Of a stretch of DNA of 9,066 nt, positions 1-5,863 are shown piece after piece. How positions within the stretch are numbered: position 1 is the stretch's first letter; the number at the start of each line of letters is the position of its first letter. A program made the position numbers and the translations under genes. The DNA is from Emcibacteraceae bacterium (GTDB lineage: Bacteria; Pseudomonadota; Alphaproteobacteria; Sphingomonadales; Emcibacteraceae), in NCBI GenBank assembly GCA_016763335.1, contig JAESUD010000067.1, forward strand, positions 1 to 9,066, given 5' to 3'. Under the pieces are notes generated by a model. The model was given only the letters and a program-made list of their open reading frames with translations, was not told where the DNA came from and searched no databases.

Positions 1-142
1 CCTCCGGATTTGTCTGGTAAAGACCTGTTAGGACATCCGTTCTCATTTCACGGATATTCTGCCGGTCTTCTTCGGCAGTTTTTGCATTCACACTTAATGG
101 TAAAACCATCATCAAAAATGATATCGATACTTTTTTCATCAT
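1..142 (-). CDS. Exported protein, N-terminal fragment (possibly YSC84/SYLF-like)
   Basis: Only the first 47 codons are inside the window; the gene runs off the left edge. Two adjacent ATGs (142-140 and 139-137) open it. AAGGA at 154-150 sits 7 bases before the first one, which favours the start at 142. The product begins MMKKVSISFLMMVLPLSVNA, a clear signal peptide: two lysines, a hydrophobic stretch, and a probable cleavage after Asn-Ala. The mature part starts charged (KTAEEDRQNIREMRTDVL) and continues GLYQTNPE. The pattern 'EIxxMRxxxLxxLYxxxPE' just after a signal peptide recalls small exported SYLF/YSC84-type lipid-binding proteins, but 25 mature residues cannot settle this. It is divergent from the operon starting at 276 and shares a 133-bp upstream region with it. 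Sure of the CDS and of export, unsure of the family. Confidence 0.6.
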   Translation of the reverse strand, partial: MMKKVSISFLMMVLPLSVNAKTAEEDRQNIREMRTDVLTGLYQTNPE

Positions 143-275
143 CAGAAAATCCTTTTGAAATTTGAGCCAGTGTATCACTGCGAAAATTAATTTCAAAGTT
201 TTTGCATCCAATTGTGGCAAAAATAGCATCTATATAAGTAATTCACTTATTTAATTATTTTAAAAGGATCATCTC
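143..275. promoter_or_regulatory. Divergent intergenic region with an ATAAGT/ACTTAT inverted repeat
   Basis: This 133-bp AT-rich gap separates the exported protein from the sigma-factor operon and must hold the promoters of both. A perfect inverted repeat, ATAAGT (234-239) and ACTTAT (245-250), has a 5-base spacer and lies 26 bp before the plus-strand ATG, a fitting place for an operator or for overlap with a -10 element. A weak sigma70-like pair for the plus strand could be TTGTGG (212-217) with TATAAG (233-238), but its 15-base spacing is poor. I see no GGAAC-type ECF -35 element, so autoregulation by the downstream sigma factor is not supported by eye. Confidence 0.35.
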
Positions 276-641
276 ATGGAAGGTATTTTAGTCCCAATTG
301 GCTTTTTTGCTGTGGTAGCATTTTGTTTCTGGAGCTTTTATCACTATAAAAATCGTGAAAAAGATAAAATTCAGAACACTATATGCAAAGCCATTGACGC
401 CGGGCAGCAACTCAATCCTGACACCATCAAAGCCCTTGGCATTCAGTCAGTAAGCGCCCCTTTTTCAGACTTAAGAAAATCAATATTATCGATCTGTTTC
501 GGGATAGCTTTTATTTGCTTTGCCCAAGTAATCCCAGATGACGAAGCAACGGAAATTTTGTCCGGCATTGCTGCATTCCCCATTGTCCTTGGCCTTGGTT
601 ACTTCATCGTATATCGTTTAGGCCTTAAAGAACCAAATTAG
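276..641 (+). CDS. Small inner-membrane protein, DUF6249-like
   Basis: A 121-residue protein with three predicted membrane segments (about residues 3-23, 68-86 and 95-114). Between the first and second lies a soluble stretch carrying KNREKDKIQNTICKAIDAGQ and then LNPDTIKALG. The 'HYKNREK...I..A...G..L.P..I..L' pattern after a first membrane helix, followed by two more helices, matches the DUF6249 family as I remember it. Such proteins are often encoded beside ECF sigma factors, and their function is not known to me. The start is well supported: AAGGA at 264-268 stands 7 bases before the ATG. It is the first gene of a tight operon, with only 15 bases to the sigma factor gene. By position it could sense or transmit an envelope signal to the sigma factor, which is inference only. 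Confidence 0.75.
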   Translation: MEGILVPIGFFAVVAFCFWSFYHYKNREKDKIQNTICKAIDAGQQLNPDTIKALGIQSVSAPFSDLRKSILSICFGIAFICFAQVIPDDEATEILSGIAAFPIVLGLGYFIVYRLGLKEPN

Positions 642-656
642 ATATCTGGACGCCTT

Positions 657-1211
657 ATGCGTGATATTGAAAAGCAGTGGATAAGAGCTGCCATTATCAA
701 TAAAGATACAAAATACTTCGGTTACTTGGTAGAAGAACATCAAGTAACCGTTCGTGGTTACCTGCGTCGCCTGACAAAAGGGAGTATGGCACTCGCTGAT
801 GACTTGGCGCAGGAAACTTTCCTAACGGCTTTTAGGAAAATTTCCACATATAAAAATACCGGAACATTTAAATCCTGGTTGCTTGCTATTGCCTACCACA
901 ATTTCCTCCAGCATATACGCAAAAACTCAAACAACCCGCACATGAATTTCCCTCTTGATGATTATGAAGCAAAAAAATTGTCGCAAAATTCCGATGCAAT
1001 TTTCAACAAAATTGATATTGAAAAAGCTTTTTTATACTTAAAGAAAAACGAGCGCTCGACCCTGACCCTTTGTTATAGTTATGGTATGTCCCACAGTGAA
1101 ATATCAAAAATAATGGATATGCCCCTCGGCACTGTTAAGTCACACATTTTACGCGGTAAAAATGCTCTCAAGAAAATTCTAAACCCTGTCGAAGAAGACA
1201 TATTATGTTAA
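657..1211 (+). CDS. ECF (extracytoplasmic function) RNA polymerase sigma factor
   Basis: At 184 residues it has the usual length for a group 4 sigma factor, which directs core RNA polymerase to a small regulon. The sigma2 region spans about residues 20-90. Its core-binding helix reads DDLAQETFLTAFRKI (48-62), followed by FKSWLLAIAYHNFLQHIRK (71-89), the conserved tryptophan-containing -10 recognition helix. Sigma4 spans about 125-175, with the helix-turn-helix MSHSEISKIMDMPLGTVKSH at 144-163 for -35 recognition. There is no sigma3 region and no C-terminal extension. Only a short GGA (648-650) precedes the ATG by 6 bases, so translation may be coupled to the upstream gene, which ends 15 bases earlier. 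The last 7 bases overlap the next gene, the typical arrangement of a sigma factor with its anti-sigma factor. The exact ECF group cannot be named from sequence reading. Confidence 0.93.
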   Translation: MRDIEKQWIRAAIINKDTKYFGYLVEEHQVTVRGYLRRLTKGSMALADDLAQETFLTAFRKISTYKNTGTFKSWLLAIAYHNFLQHIRKNSNNPHMNFPLDDYEAKKLSQNSDAIFNKIDIEKAFLYLKKNERSTLTLCYSYGMSHSEISKIMDMPLGTVKSHILRGKNALKKILNPVEEDILC

Positions 1212-1570
1212 AGAGAATGGATGATAAAATGAAACGCGAAGATGATAAATGGCTCGAACAGCAATTGATGCTTCAACCTCAAATTAATAAAGACGGGTTT
1301 AACGATATTGTCATGACAGAAATTGAAGTTTTCCGTAAAAAGGAACATGAAATGCGCAAAAATATCCTGCTCGGGACATATGTTACTTCATTTATTATAT
1401 TGCTGATCGCTACCCCGTGGGGTTGGCTTTCCACTTGGCTTAATGATTATCAGAGTTTACTGACAATTTTTACGGCAAGTGAACAAGGCACGCCGTTTCC
1501 GATCATCAGTCTGTCGATCTTATTTGTGATTTCTTTTACTATTTTTATTTTTGGTCAGGAAACAAATTAA
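1205..1570 (+). CDS. Putative membrane anti-sigma factor (no zinc-finger motif)
   Basis: A 121-residue protein whose start overlaps the sigma factor stop (ATG at 1205, sigma stop TAA at 1209-1211), implying translational coupling and equal stoichiometry. The first 50 residues are charged and soluble, with DDKWLEQQLMLQPQINKDGF at 13-32. Two hydrophobic helices follow (about 54-76 and 98-117), giving a cytoplasmic N-terminal domain and a short loop outside. Position, size and topology are those of an ECF anti-sigma factor holding its partner at the membrane. The usual HxxxCxxC zinc-binding anti-sigma motif is absent: there is no cysteine in the protein at all. It therefore belongs to a non-ZAS type, or is another kind of regulator. 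In-frame ATGs at 1217 and 1229 are possible alternative starts; 1205 is preferred for the overlap and the purine-rich GAAGAAGA just upstream. Function is inferred from context. Confidence 0.7.
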   Translation: MLKRMDDKMKREDDKWLEQQLMLQPQINKDGFNDIVMTEIEVFRKKEHEMRKNILLGTYVTSFIILLIATPWGWLSTWLNDYQSLLTIFTASEQGTPFPIISLSILFVISFTIFIFGQETN

Positions 1571-2079
1571 AACCCGCTCCTGCGGGTGTATTTTTTGGTT
1601 CGTTTTAAAAGCAGACTTCTTTTCATGGGCGAAAGATAATCCAGATATGTTTTACCGTTTAGGTAATCAATTTCGTGCTGTATAACCGTTGATAAATACC
1701 CCTCAGCCTCCATCATCTGCTTCACGCCTTTTTCATCAATATATTCCACTTTAATGGATTTTGGACGCGTAATTTTTGCAGAAGCACCGGGGAAACAGAT
1801 GGATCCTTCTTCAAAAACCTGTGTTTCTTCACTGTGCCAACTAACGCAAGGATTAATCATCAAAAACGGATTTTTCTGCTCATCTTCCTGCAAATCAACC
1901 ACAATTATCCGTTTAAGCACCCCGACCATTGTTGCCGCAACACCAACCGCCCCTTCATCATATAAAATGTCACGAAGCCCCGCGCAAAGTTCAATGATTT
2001 CACCATCAATATCTGCGACTTCGAGAGCCTGTTCTTTAAATATTTTATTGGGGCCGTATACGAGTTTCAGTTTGGTCAT
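1567..2079 (-). CDS. Peptide deformylase-like protein, metal site degenerate
   Basis: At 170 residues it matches the family length and aligns by eye with peptide deformylase along its whole length. True deformylase removes the N-formyl group from nascent proteins using a metal held by one Cys and two His. Here all three signature motifs are altered. Motif I (usually GxGLAAxQxG) reads AVGVAATMVG (44-53), with Met51 for the catalytic-site Gln. Motif II (EGCLS) reads EGSICFPG (91-98), so the metal-binding Cys is Ser93 (codon TCC at 1803-1801). Motif III (HExxH) reads HEIDYLNG (135-142), so the second His is Tyr139 (codon TAC at 1665-1663); His135 and Glu136 remain. I confirmed these codons in the DNA. 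Deformylase activity is unlikely. The frame is intact and the fold residues are kept, so it is probably a functional paralogue, not a pseudogene. Alphaproteobacteria often carry such 'deformylase-like' copies beside a true def. The ATG at 2079 has only a weak AAAGAA upstream. Confidence 0.88.
   Translation of the reverse strand: MTKLKLVYGPNKIFKEQALEVADIDGEIIELCAGLRDILYDEGAVGVAATMVGVLKRIIVVDLQEDEQKNPFLMINPCVSWHSEETQVFEEGSICFPGASAKITRPKSIKVEYIDEKGVKQMMEAEGYLSTVIQHEIDYLNGKTYLDYLSPMKRSLLLKRTKKYTRRSGF
1572..1596. terminator. Intrinsic terminator between convergent genes, probably bidirectional
   Basis: The stem ACCCGC (1572-1577) and GCGGGT (1582-1587) encloses the loop TCCT and is followed on the plus strand by GTA and six T (1591-1596). 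It begins right after the stop of the sigma-factor operon. Read on the minus strand, the same stem is followed by TTTTAATTT, so it can also end the deformylase-like transcript. The whole hairpin lies inside the last codons of that gene (encoding Arg-Arg-Ser-Gly). Confidence 0.8.
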
Positions 2080-2114
2080 AATATAAGTTCTTTAGAATAA
2101 TTTAGAATGATGGT

Positions 2115-2144
2115 TATATAGAGACCAAACCCTCCTTTATGCAA
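2115..2144 (-). promoter_or_regulatory. Candidate sigma70 promoter for the deformylase-like gene
   Basis: On the minus strand TTGCAT (2144-2139) is followed after 18 bases by TATATA (2120-2115), about 35 bases before the ATG at 2079. It is the best pair in the 95-bp gap below the symporter gene. The -35 hexamer overlaps the edge of the 18-bp repeat. A match by eye only; read-through from the symporter operon is also possible. Confidence 0.4.
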
Positions 2145-2158
2145 ACACTTTAAGCGGC
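2141..2158 (+). repeat. 18-bp direct repeat, copy 1 (GCAAACACTTTAAGCGGC)
   Basis: Identical to 5637-5654 and in the same orientation, 3496 bp apart. It lies in the gap between the symporter stop and the deformylase-like start. Similarity extends leftward in weaker form (GAGACCAAACCCTCCTTTA here, GAAACCAGCCTCTTTCTGTA in copy 2), giving an imperfect repeat of roughly 38 bp. The core CACTTTAAGCG is nearly palindromic. The two copies bracket exactly the symporter, dehydratase and GntR module. Confidence 0.9.
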
Positions 2159-2174
2159 AACAACTAATATGAGT

Positions 2175-3836
2175 TTACGGTTTACGAAAATTACGCCAAT
2201 ATTCTCCTACGGTGTTTTTCATCTCCTTACGTAAAAATAATATTCCGACAAGATTGGGAATAGTCATTAAGGTTGTAGTAATTGCCGAAAGAAGCCAGAT
2301 AAGTGAAGTATCAGATATAGAGGCGACAAAAAAACCGATAATATATAAGCAGCGATATAACGTCACCCACTTAACCCCAAACAAATATGTTATCGCCCGA
2401 TCTCCATAATATGACCAGGCAACTACTGTTGAAAAAGCAAACAACAACAAACCGATTGATACAACATATTTGCCATACTCTCCCATAACCCCACGAGTAA
2501 AGGCATGGATGGTCAACGTAACTGAATGTACTAATGAATACCCCGTAACGATAAGTGAGGAATTTTCCAGCTGACCATCAATGATCACTATATCCCCGGT
2601 AAAAGGTTGTTGGTCGATGGCGTAGGTAACTTTTTCCGCAATGGACCGGTTATGAATAATTGTATAATTTCCACTGACTGCTTTGCCATCGACAATTGAA
2701 ATTGTACCGCTATACGTAGTAATTTCATCTGTCCTACCACCGAAATTTAAATGTTCAAACAAACTTTGTCGGTGTTCCTCATTACTTTCCGTATAAACAC
2801 CAGAAATGAATTCCATATCAAATGTTTGAAATTCATTTTTAAACTTTTCCGTCCACACCCCAGATGAAAGTATAACCAGACCCGTTAAAGTGCAGATAAT
2901 AATTGTATCGATAAAGGGTTCTAAAATCGAAACCATGCCTTCTGATACAGGTTCATCTGTTTTCGCTGCGGCATGGGCAATGGCCGATGAGCCTTGACCA
3001 GCTTCGTTGGAAAACAAACCCCGGTTTACGCCTCTATTAAAGGCATAAGCAAAACTTGCCCCCAGAAAACCCCCGATCGCTGCTGAACCAGAAAATGCAT
3101 ACGTGATAATGCTTATAAATGAGGGAATTATTTGTTCGTAATTTGTGAGTATTACGGATAGAGCCCCAAGCACATAAATCAACGACATTATTGGCACTAT
3201 TTTTTCTGTAACATGTACAATTCGTTTAATGCCGCCAAGAATAACTAACCCAACAAGAAAAGATAAAAATAATCCTGAGAATAAAGGGGGTATGTTAAAA
3301 GTGCTTTGAAGACCTTGTGCAATATTATTGCTTTGCGGCATGTTCCCGCTGCCAAAGGAACTAATGACAGTAAAAACCGCAAAAAGCACCGCGAGCCATT
3401 TCATATTTAAGCGCCTCTCCATATAATACATGGGACCACCAGCCATAAAACCCTGTGCATCCCTAATGCGATATTTATGAGATAAAGTTACTTCAACAAA
3501 CTTAGTAGTCATGCCTAGGAAGGCCGTTATCCACATCCAGAAAAGTGCTGCAGGACCTCCTAAATAAATAGCCAGAGCAACACCACCGATATTGCCTGTA
3601 CCTACTGTCCCGGCTAACGCGGTAGTCAACGCTTGAAAATGAGAGACATCCCCTTCAGAATTTGATTTATCATATTTTCCCAGCAAGACTTTCCATGCAT
3701 GTTTAAAATATAATATCTGCGGAAATTTCAAATAAATAGTAAAAAACAGTCCTGTTCCCAGCAATAAAAATGGAAAATATCGCGCCGCCCCAAGATAACT
3801 GTCTAGATAAATTAGACCACTTTCAATTATCGCCAA
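2175..3836 (-). CDS. Sodium:alanine/glycine symporter family (AGCS) transporter
   Basis: An inner-membrane secondary transporter importing a small neutral amino acid with Na+ (or H+). Family hallmarks are clear: [19 protein letters not shown] (69-87), [17 protein letters not shown] plus TKFVE (93-115, the AGCS signature), [20 protein letters not shown] (271-290), and [15 protein letters not shown] (467-481). At 553 residues it is about 100 longer than the common 450. The excess is a hydrophilic, beta-rich insert at about 327-437 between two membrane segments. It contains repeated turn-like units such as [13 protein letters not shown] and [15 protein letters not shown] recall long AGCS members of marine Proteobacteria with a similar insert, so this is probably a subfamily trait. 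The start codon is TTG (3836-3834); it is chosen because AGGAG at 3849-3845 lies 8 bases upstream and no in-frame ATG fits. It follows the dehydratase gene by 28 bp, so the two probably share a transcript. The exact substrate is unknown. Confidence 0.92.
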   Translation of the reverse strand: MAIIESGLIYLDSYLGAARYFPFLLLGTGLFFTIYLKFPQILYFKHAWKVLLGKYDKSNSEGDVSHFQALTTALAGTVGTGNIGGVALAIYLGGPAALFWMWITAFLGMTTKFVEVTLSHKYRIRDAQGFMAGGPMYYMERRLNMKWLAVLFAVFTVISSFGSGNMPQSNNIAQGLQSTFNIPPLFSGLFLSFLVGLVILGGIKRIVHVTEKIVPIMSLIYVLGALSVILTNYEQIIPSFISIITYAFSGSAAIGGFLGASFAYAFNRGVNRGLFSNEAGQGSSAIAHAAAKTDEPVSEGMVSILEPFIDTIIICTLTGLVILSSGVWTEKFKNEFQTFDMEFISGVYTESNEEHRQSLFEHLNFGGRTDEITTYSGTISIVDGKAVSGNYTIIHNRSIAEKVTYAIDQQPFTGDIVIIDGQLENSSLIVTGYSLVHSVTLTIHAFTRGVMGEYGKYVVSIGLLLFAFSTVVAWSYYGDRAITYLFGVKWVTLYRCLYIIGFFVASISDTSLIWLLSAITTTLMTIPNLVGILFLRKEMKNTVGEYWRNFRKP

Positions 3837-3864
3837 TATCCTATCTCCTTTTTAAATATACTCT

Positions 3865-4848
3865 TTAATTAAGCCAACAAGACATTTGTTCTACTGTAAG
3901 GTTCCCACCACATAATATTGTAGCAACAGTTCGACCTTGAAATCGCTTAGGATTAGCCAGTAGAGCCGCGATACCCGCAGCACCTGAAGGTTCAAGGACA
4001 ACACCCAAATGATGATAGGCTAACTGCATTCCTTGTATCATTTGATCATCTTCAACCAGCAATATGTCGTCTATAACTACTCGGATGTCTTCCAACGCTT
4101 CAGGTATAGGAATTCGGGTTCCTATTCCATCCGCGATGGTATTGATTTGTTCGGTTTCAACGATTTCATTAGTACGCCATGATTGTTCCATGCAAGGCGC
4201 ACCCGTAGCGGCAACTCCAATAACCTCAGTGTCAGGAAACTTCGCTTTTATATACTGGGCCATTCCTCCCAACATTGCACCATTACCAAGAGCAACAAGA
4301 ACGGTGTCAATTTTTTCTGGAAAACACATTAATTCTACCGCGATAGAACCAGCCCCTTCGGAAAGCTTCTGTTCCCGCCCATCTTCCACCATTATATATG
4401 AGGAAGCGTTTGCTACACGTTTGGCCTCAATCTTCGCTGCATCAAAATCAATTCCATGCAAAATAACATTTGCCCCCAACGCACGCATCCGCTCTATTTT
4501 TAAGGTATTCGCATTGACGCTGGCATACACGGTAAGTTCTACGCCTCTACGCCGACATGCATAGGCCATAGCCTGACCTAAATTACCCGCAGAAGCGGTA
4601 ATTACTTTTGACCCCGCGGCAAGATTAGCAATAACAAAATCCGCTCCCCGGCCTTTAAAGCACCTAATAGGGTTGGCAATCTCCATTTTCACGACAGTGC
4701 GCACTCCCAATATTTCAGAAAGGCTTTCCGCAACATATTGCGGCGTGTTCATAAACACTTTGTCTATTGTCTTTGCTGCTTCCTCAATTTGGGAAATGGA
4801 CAAGCGGGGCGAAGCATGATCATCTGTTTGCGATATTTTTTTAAACAT
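3865..4848 (-). CDS. Threonine/serine dehydratase-like PLP enzyme (fold type II)
   Basis: A 327-residue pyridoxal-phosphate enzyme of the tryptophan-synthase-beta fold. It likely removes water and ammonia from a hydroxy-amino acid (threonine or serine type) to give a 2-oxo acid in the cytoplasm. The internal-aldimine lysine is Lys65 in NPIRCFKGRGADF (59-71), the phosphate/substrate loop is ASAGNLGQ (85-92), the glycine loop is LGNGAMLGG (187-195), and the C-terminal motifs are EPSGAAGIAALL (286-297) and LCGGN (312-316). The glycine loop is GNGAML instead of the GGGGL of IlvA or TdcB, and there is no C-terminal ACT domain. It therefore belongs to the shorter, non-allosteric 'threonine dehydratase/PLP-dependent enzyme' subfamily with the PIR-SFKGRGA motif, and is not biosynthetic IlvA. 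The true substrate could be another beta-substituted amino acid. No good ribosome site precedes the ATG (only AGGT about 13 bases away). First gene of an operon with the symporter, divergent from the GntR gene. Confidence 0.85.
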   Translation of the reverse strand: MFKKISQTDDHASPRLSISQIEEAAKTIDKVFMNTPQYVAESLSEILGVRTVVKMEIANPIRCFKGRGADFVIANLAAGSKVITASAGNLGQAMAYACRRRGVELTVYASVNANTLKIERMRALGANVILHGIDFDAAKIEAKRVANASSYIMVEDGREQKLSEGAGSIAVELMCFPEKIDTVLVALGNGAMLGGMAQYIKAKFPDTEVIGVAATGAPCMEQSWRTNEIVETEQINTIADGIGTRIPIPEALEDIRVVIDDILLVEDDQMIQGMQLAYHHLGVVLEPSGAAGIAALLANPKRFQGRTVATILCGGNLTVEQMSCWLN

Positions 4849-4923
4849 AAATGTATTTTTACCTATAGTTATGAAGATTTTTCATATATAATATATAATT
4901 TGAATAGTATGGAAATTTATAAA
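4849..4923. promoter_or_regulatory. Divergent promoter/operator region of the GntR-dehydratase module
   Basis: The 75-bp gap holds the start signals of both the dehydratase operon (minus) and the regulator (plus). A perfect inverted repeat, TATGAA (4870-4875) and TTCATA (4881-4886) with a 5-base spacer, suits a dimeric GntR repressor. An exact TATAAT stands at 4894-4899 for the plus strand. Its -35 hexamer would fall on the inverted repeat (4870-4876) and has poor consensus, so a repressor bound there would plausibly block RNA polymerase. The minus-strand promoter must overlap the same bases, but I cannot choose its hexamers. Auto-regulation and control of the operon from one site is inference. 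Confidence 0.5.
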
Positions 4924-5592
4924 ATGCAAGATTTTTTTGAAAACAATATTGCTGGACAGATTGCTAGCAAATTAGCAGAACGTATCATCGTTGGAGATAT
5001 TCCACCTAAAACACCATTACGTCAGGACAGTATCGCCGAAGACTTTAAGACCAGCCACGTACCAGTACGTGAGGCCTTCCGTTTGTTGGAAGCACAGGAT
5101 CTAGTTGTGAGCGAACCACGTAAGGGCGTACGGGTAGCCCCACTCAATGCGCACTCAATTATGGAATTAAGTGAAATGCGGGCAGCATTGGAAGCACTCG
5201 CTCTTAGAGATGCAATCCCTAATATGACAAAGAGCGACATAGAAAAAATTGAATCATTGGTTGAAGAAGATGAAGCCGCTGACCCGGAAGACATCATTTC
5301 ATTAGAAAAGTTAAATAGGGCATTCCACAGTTCACTCGCACAACCATGTCAAAGATTAAGGCTTCAATCAACAATTCAACAGCTTCGTTTAACTTCTTCA
5401 CGTATTCTCCTTGCCATGTGGCGTCAACTCCCCAAATGGCAAACTCGTTCATCATCAGAACACCGTGAAATTTTAAATGCCGTGAAGACCCAACAAGTAG
5501 ATCTGGCGATAGATCTCTTGACACAACATATTATCGAAGGAGGCAAAACACTTTCTGAGATGGTGCATAAAAACATACCCCCAGATGATTAA
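4924..5592 (+). CDS. GntR-family transcriptional regulator, FCD subfamily
   Basis: A 222-residue DNA-binding regulator. The winged helix occupies about residues 10-75 (QIASKLAERIIVGDIPP, then LRQDSIAEDF). The recognition segment HVPVREAFRLLEAQDLV is at 45-61 and the wing is PRKGVRVAPL (65-74). The all-helical FCD effector domain follows at about 80-213, with candidate metal/ligand histidines His135 (NRAFH), His180 (SEHREIL) and His202 (LTQHI). The Asp commonly found four residues before the first His is Asn131. FCD proteins usually sense small organic acids or amino-acid derivatives, fitting the neighbouring dehydratase and symporter. The open frame extends upstream to 4738, but that would run deep into the divergent dehydratase gene. 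ATG 4924 is chosen over ATG 4909 because GGAA (4911-4914) lies 9 bases before it and nothing precedes 4909; the FCD family also needs no longer N-terminus. Probably a repressor of the divergent operon, relieved by its substrate or product. Confidence 0.88.
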   Translation: MQDFFENNIAGQIASKLAERIIVGDIPPKTPLRQDSIAEDFKTSHVPVREAFRLLEAQDLVVSEPRKGVRVAPLNAHSIMELSEMRAALEALALRDAIPNMTKSDIEKIESLVEEDEAADPEDIISLEKLNRAFHSSLAQPCQRLRLQSTIQQLRLTSSRILLAMWRQLPKWQTRSSSEHREILNAVKTQQVDLAIDLLTQHIIEGGKTLSEMVHKNIPPDD

Positions 5593-5636
5593 TAATTTTG
5601 GGTGATCATTATCTTGAAACCAGCCTCTTTCTGTAC

Positions 5637-5654
5637 GCAAACACTTTAAGCGGC
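5637..5654 (+). repeat. 18-bp direct repeat, copy 2 (GCAAACACTTTAAGCGGC)
   Basis: Perfect copy of 2141-2158, placed 44 bp after the GntR stop and 13 bp before the stop codon of the LysR-like relic. The flanks differ immediately to the right (TATATA here, AACAAC in copy 1) and are only partly similar to the left. Chance occurrence of an identical 18-mer within 9 kb is improbable. Confidence 0.9.
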
Positions 5655-5667
5655 TATATATTTAACT

Positions 5668-5844
5668 TTATCTATCAGAGAGATATTCGTTAATCCCTTC
5701 AATGCGTTTTTCTTCACTGTCTATATATTGTAGCCATTTATTAGATATTGGTGCTTTTGGTGATAGCGCGTAAATTCGACGGCCTTGGTCAAGTGCCTGA
5801 CTGTGAAAGTCACGACAAATGATAGCAAGGCCGAAGATTTTAGA
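5668..5844 (-). pseudogene. Gene relic, probably C-terminal end of a LysR-type regulator
   Basis: This 58-codon open stretch on the minus strand ends in TAA (5670-5668). An in-frame TGA at 5847-5845 closes it upstream, and it has no ATG and no ribosome site. The translation includes FGLAIICRDFHSQALDQGRR and then IYALSPKAPISNKWLQYIDS, EEKRIEGINEYLSDR. The order 'G(x)AI..R.F....LdqGR.v.....P......(Y/W)L.Y....kR...i..f..yL' and the distances match the last 55 residues of the LysR substrate-binding domain, where the final strand and helix form the C-terminus. The rest of the gene is missing: the chemoreceptor gene ends only 19 bp beyond the relic. It looks like a truncated remnant left by a deletion or insertion. 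The family call is by pattern only and could be wrong; that it is a non-functional fragment is more certain than its origin. Confidence 0.45.
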
Positions 5845-5863
5845 TCACTTAATATATTTTAGT

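Noticed and set aside
1754..2086. Open frame on the plus strand opposite the deformylase-like gene
   Set aside because: Antisense shadow without ribosome site; the minus-strand protein is recognisable over its full length.
4064..4564. Long open frame on the plus strand opposite the dehydratase gene
   Set aside because: Antisense shadow of a well-supported enzyme gene; its translation is low-complexity and matches no family.
4738..4923. Longer N-terminus for the GntR regulator (62 extra residues, start at 4738)
   Set aside because: It would overlap the divergent dehydratase gene by over 100 bp and includes the AT-rich promoter gap. ATG 4924 has a GGAA ribosome site and gives the normal FCD-regulator length.
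2141..5654. The bracketing repeats as tRNA-type attachment sites of a genomic island
   Set aside because: No tRNA gene, tRNA 3' end or integrase is present in or beside the 3.5-kb block, so a classic island is not supported; kept only as an unexplained direct repeat.
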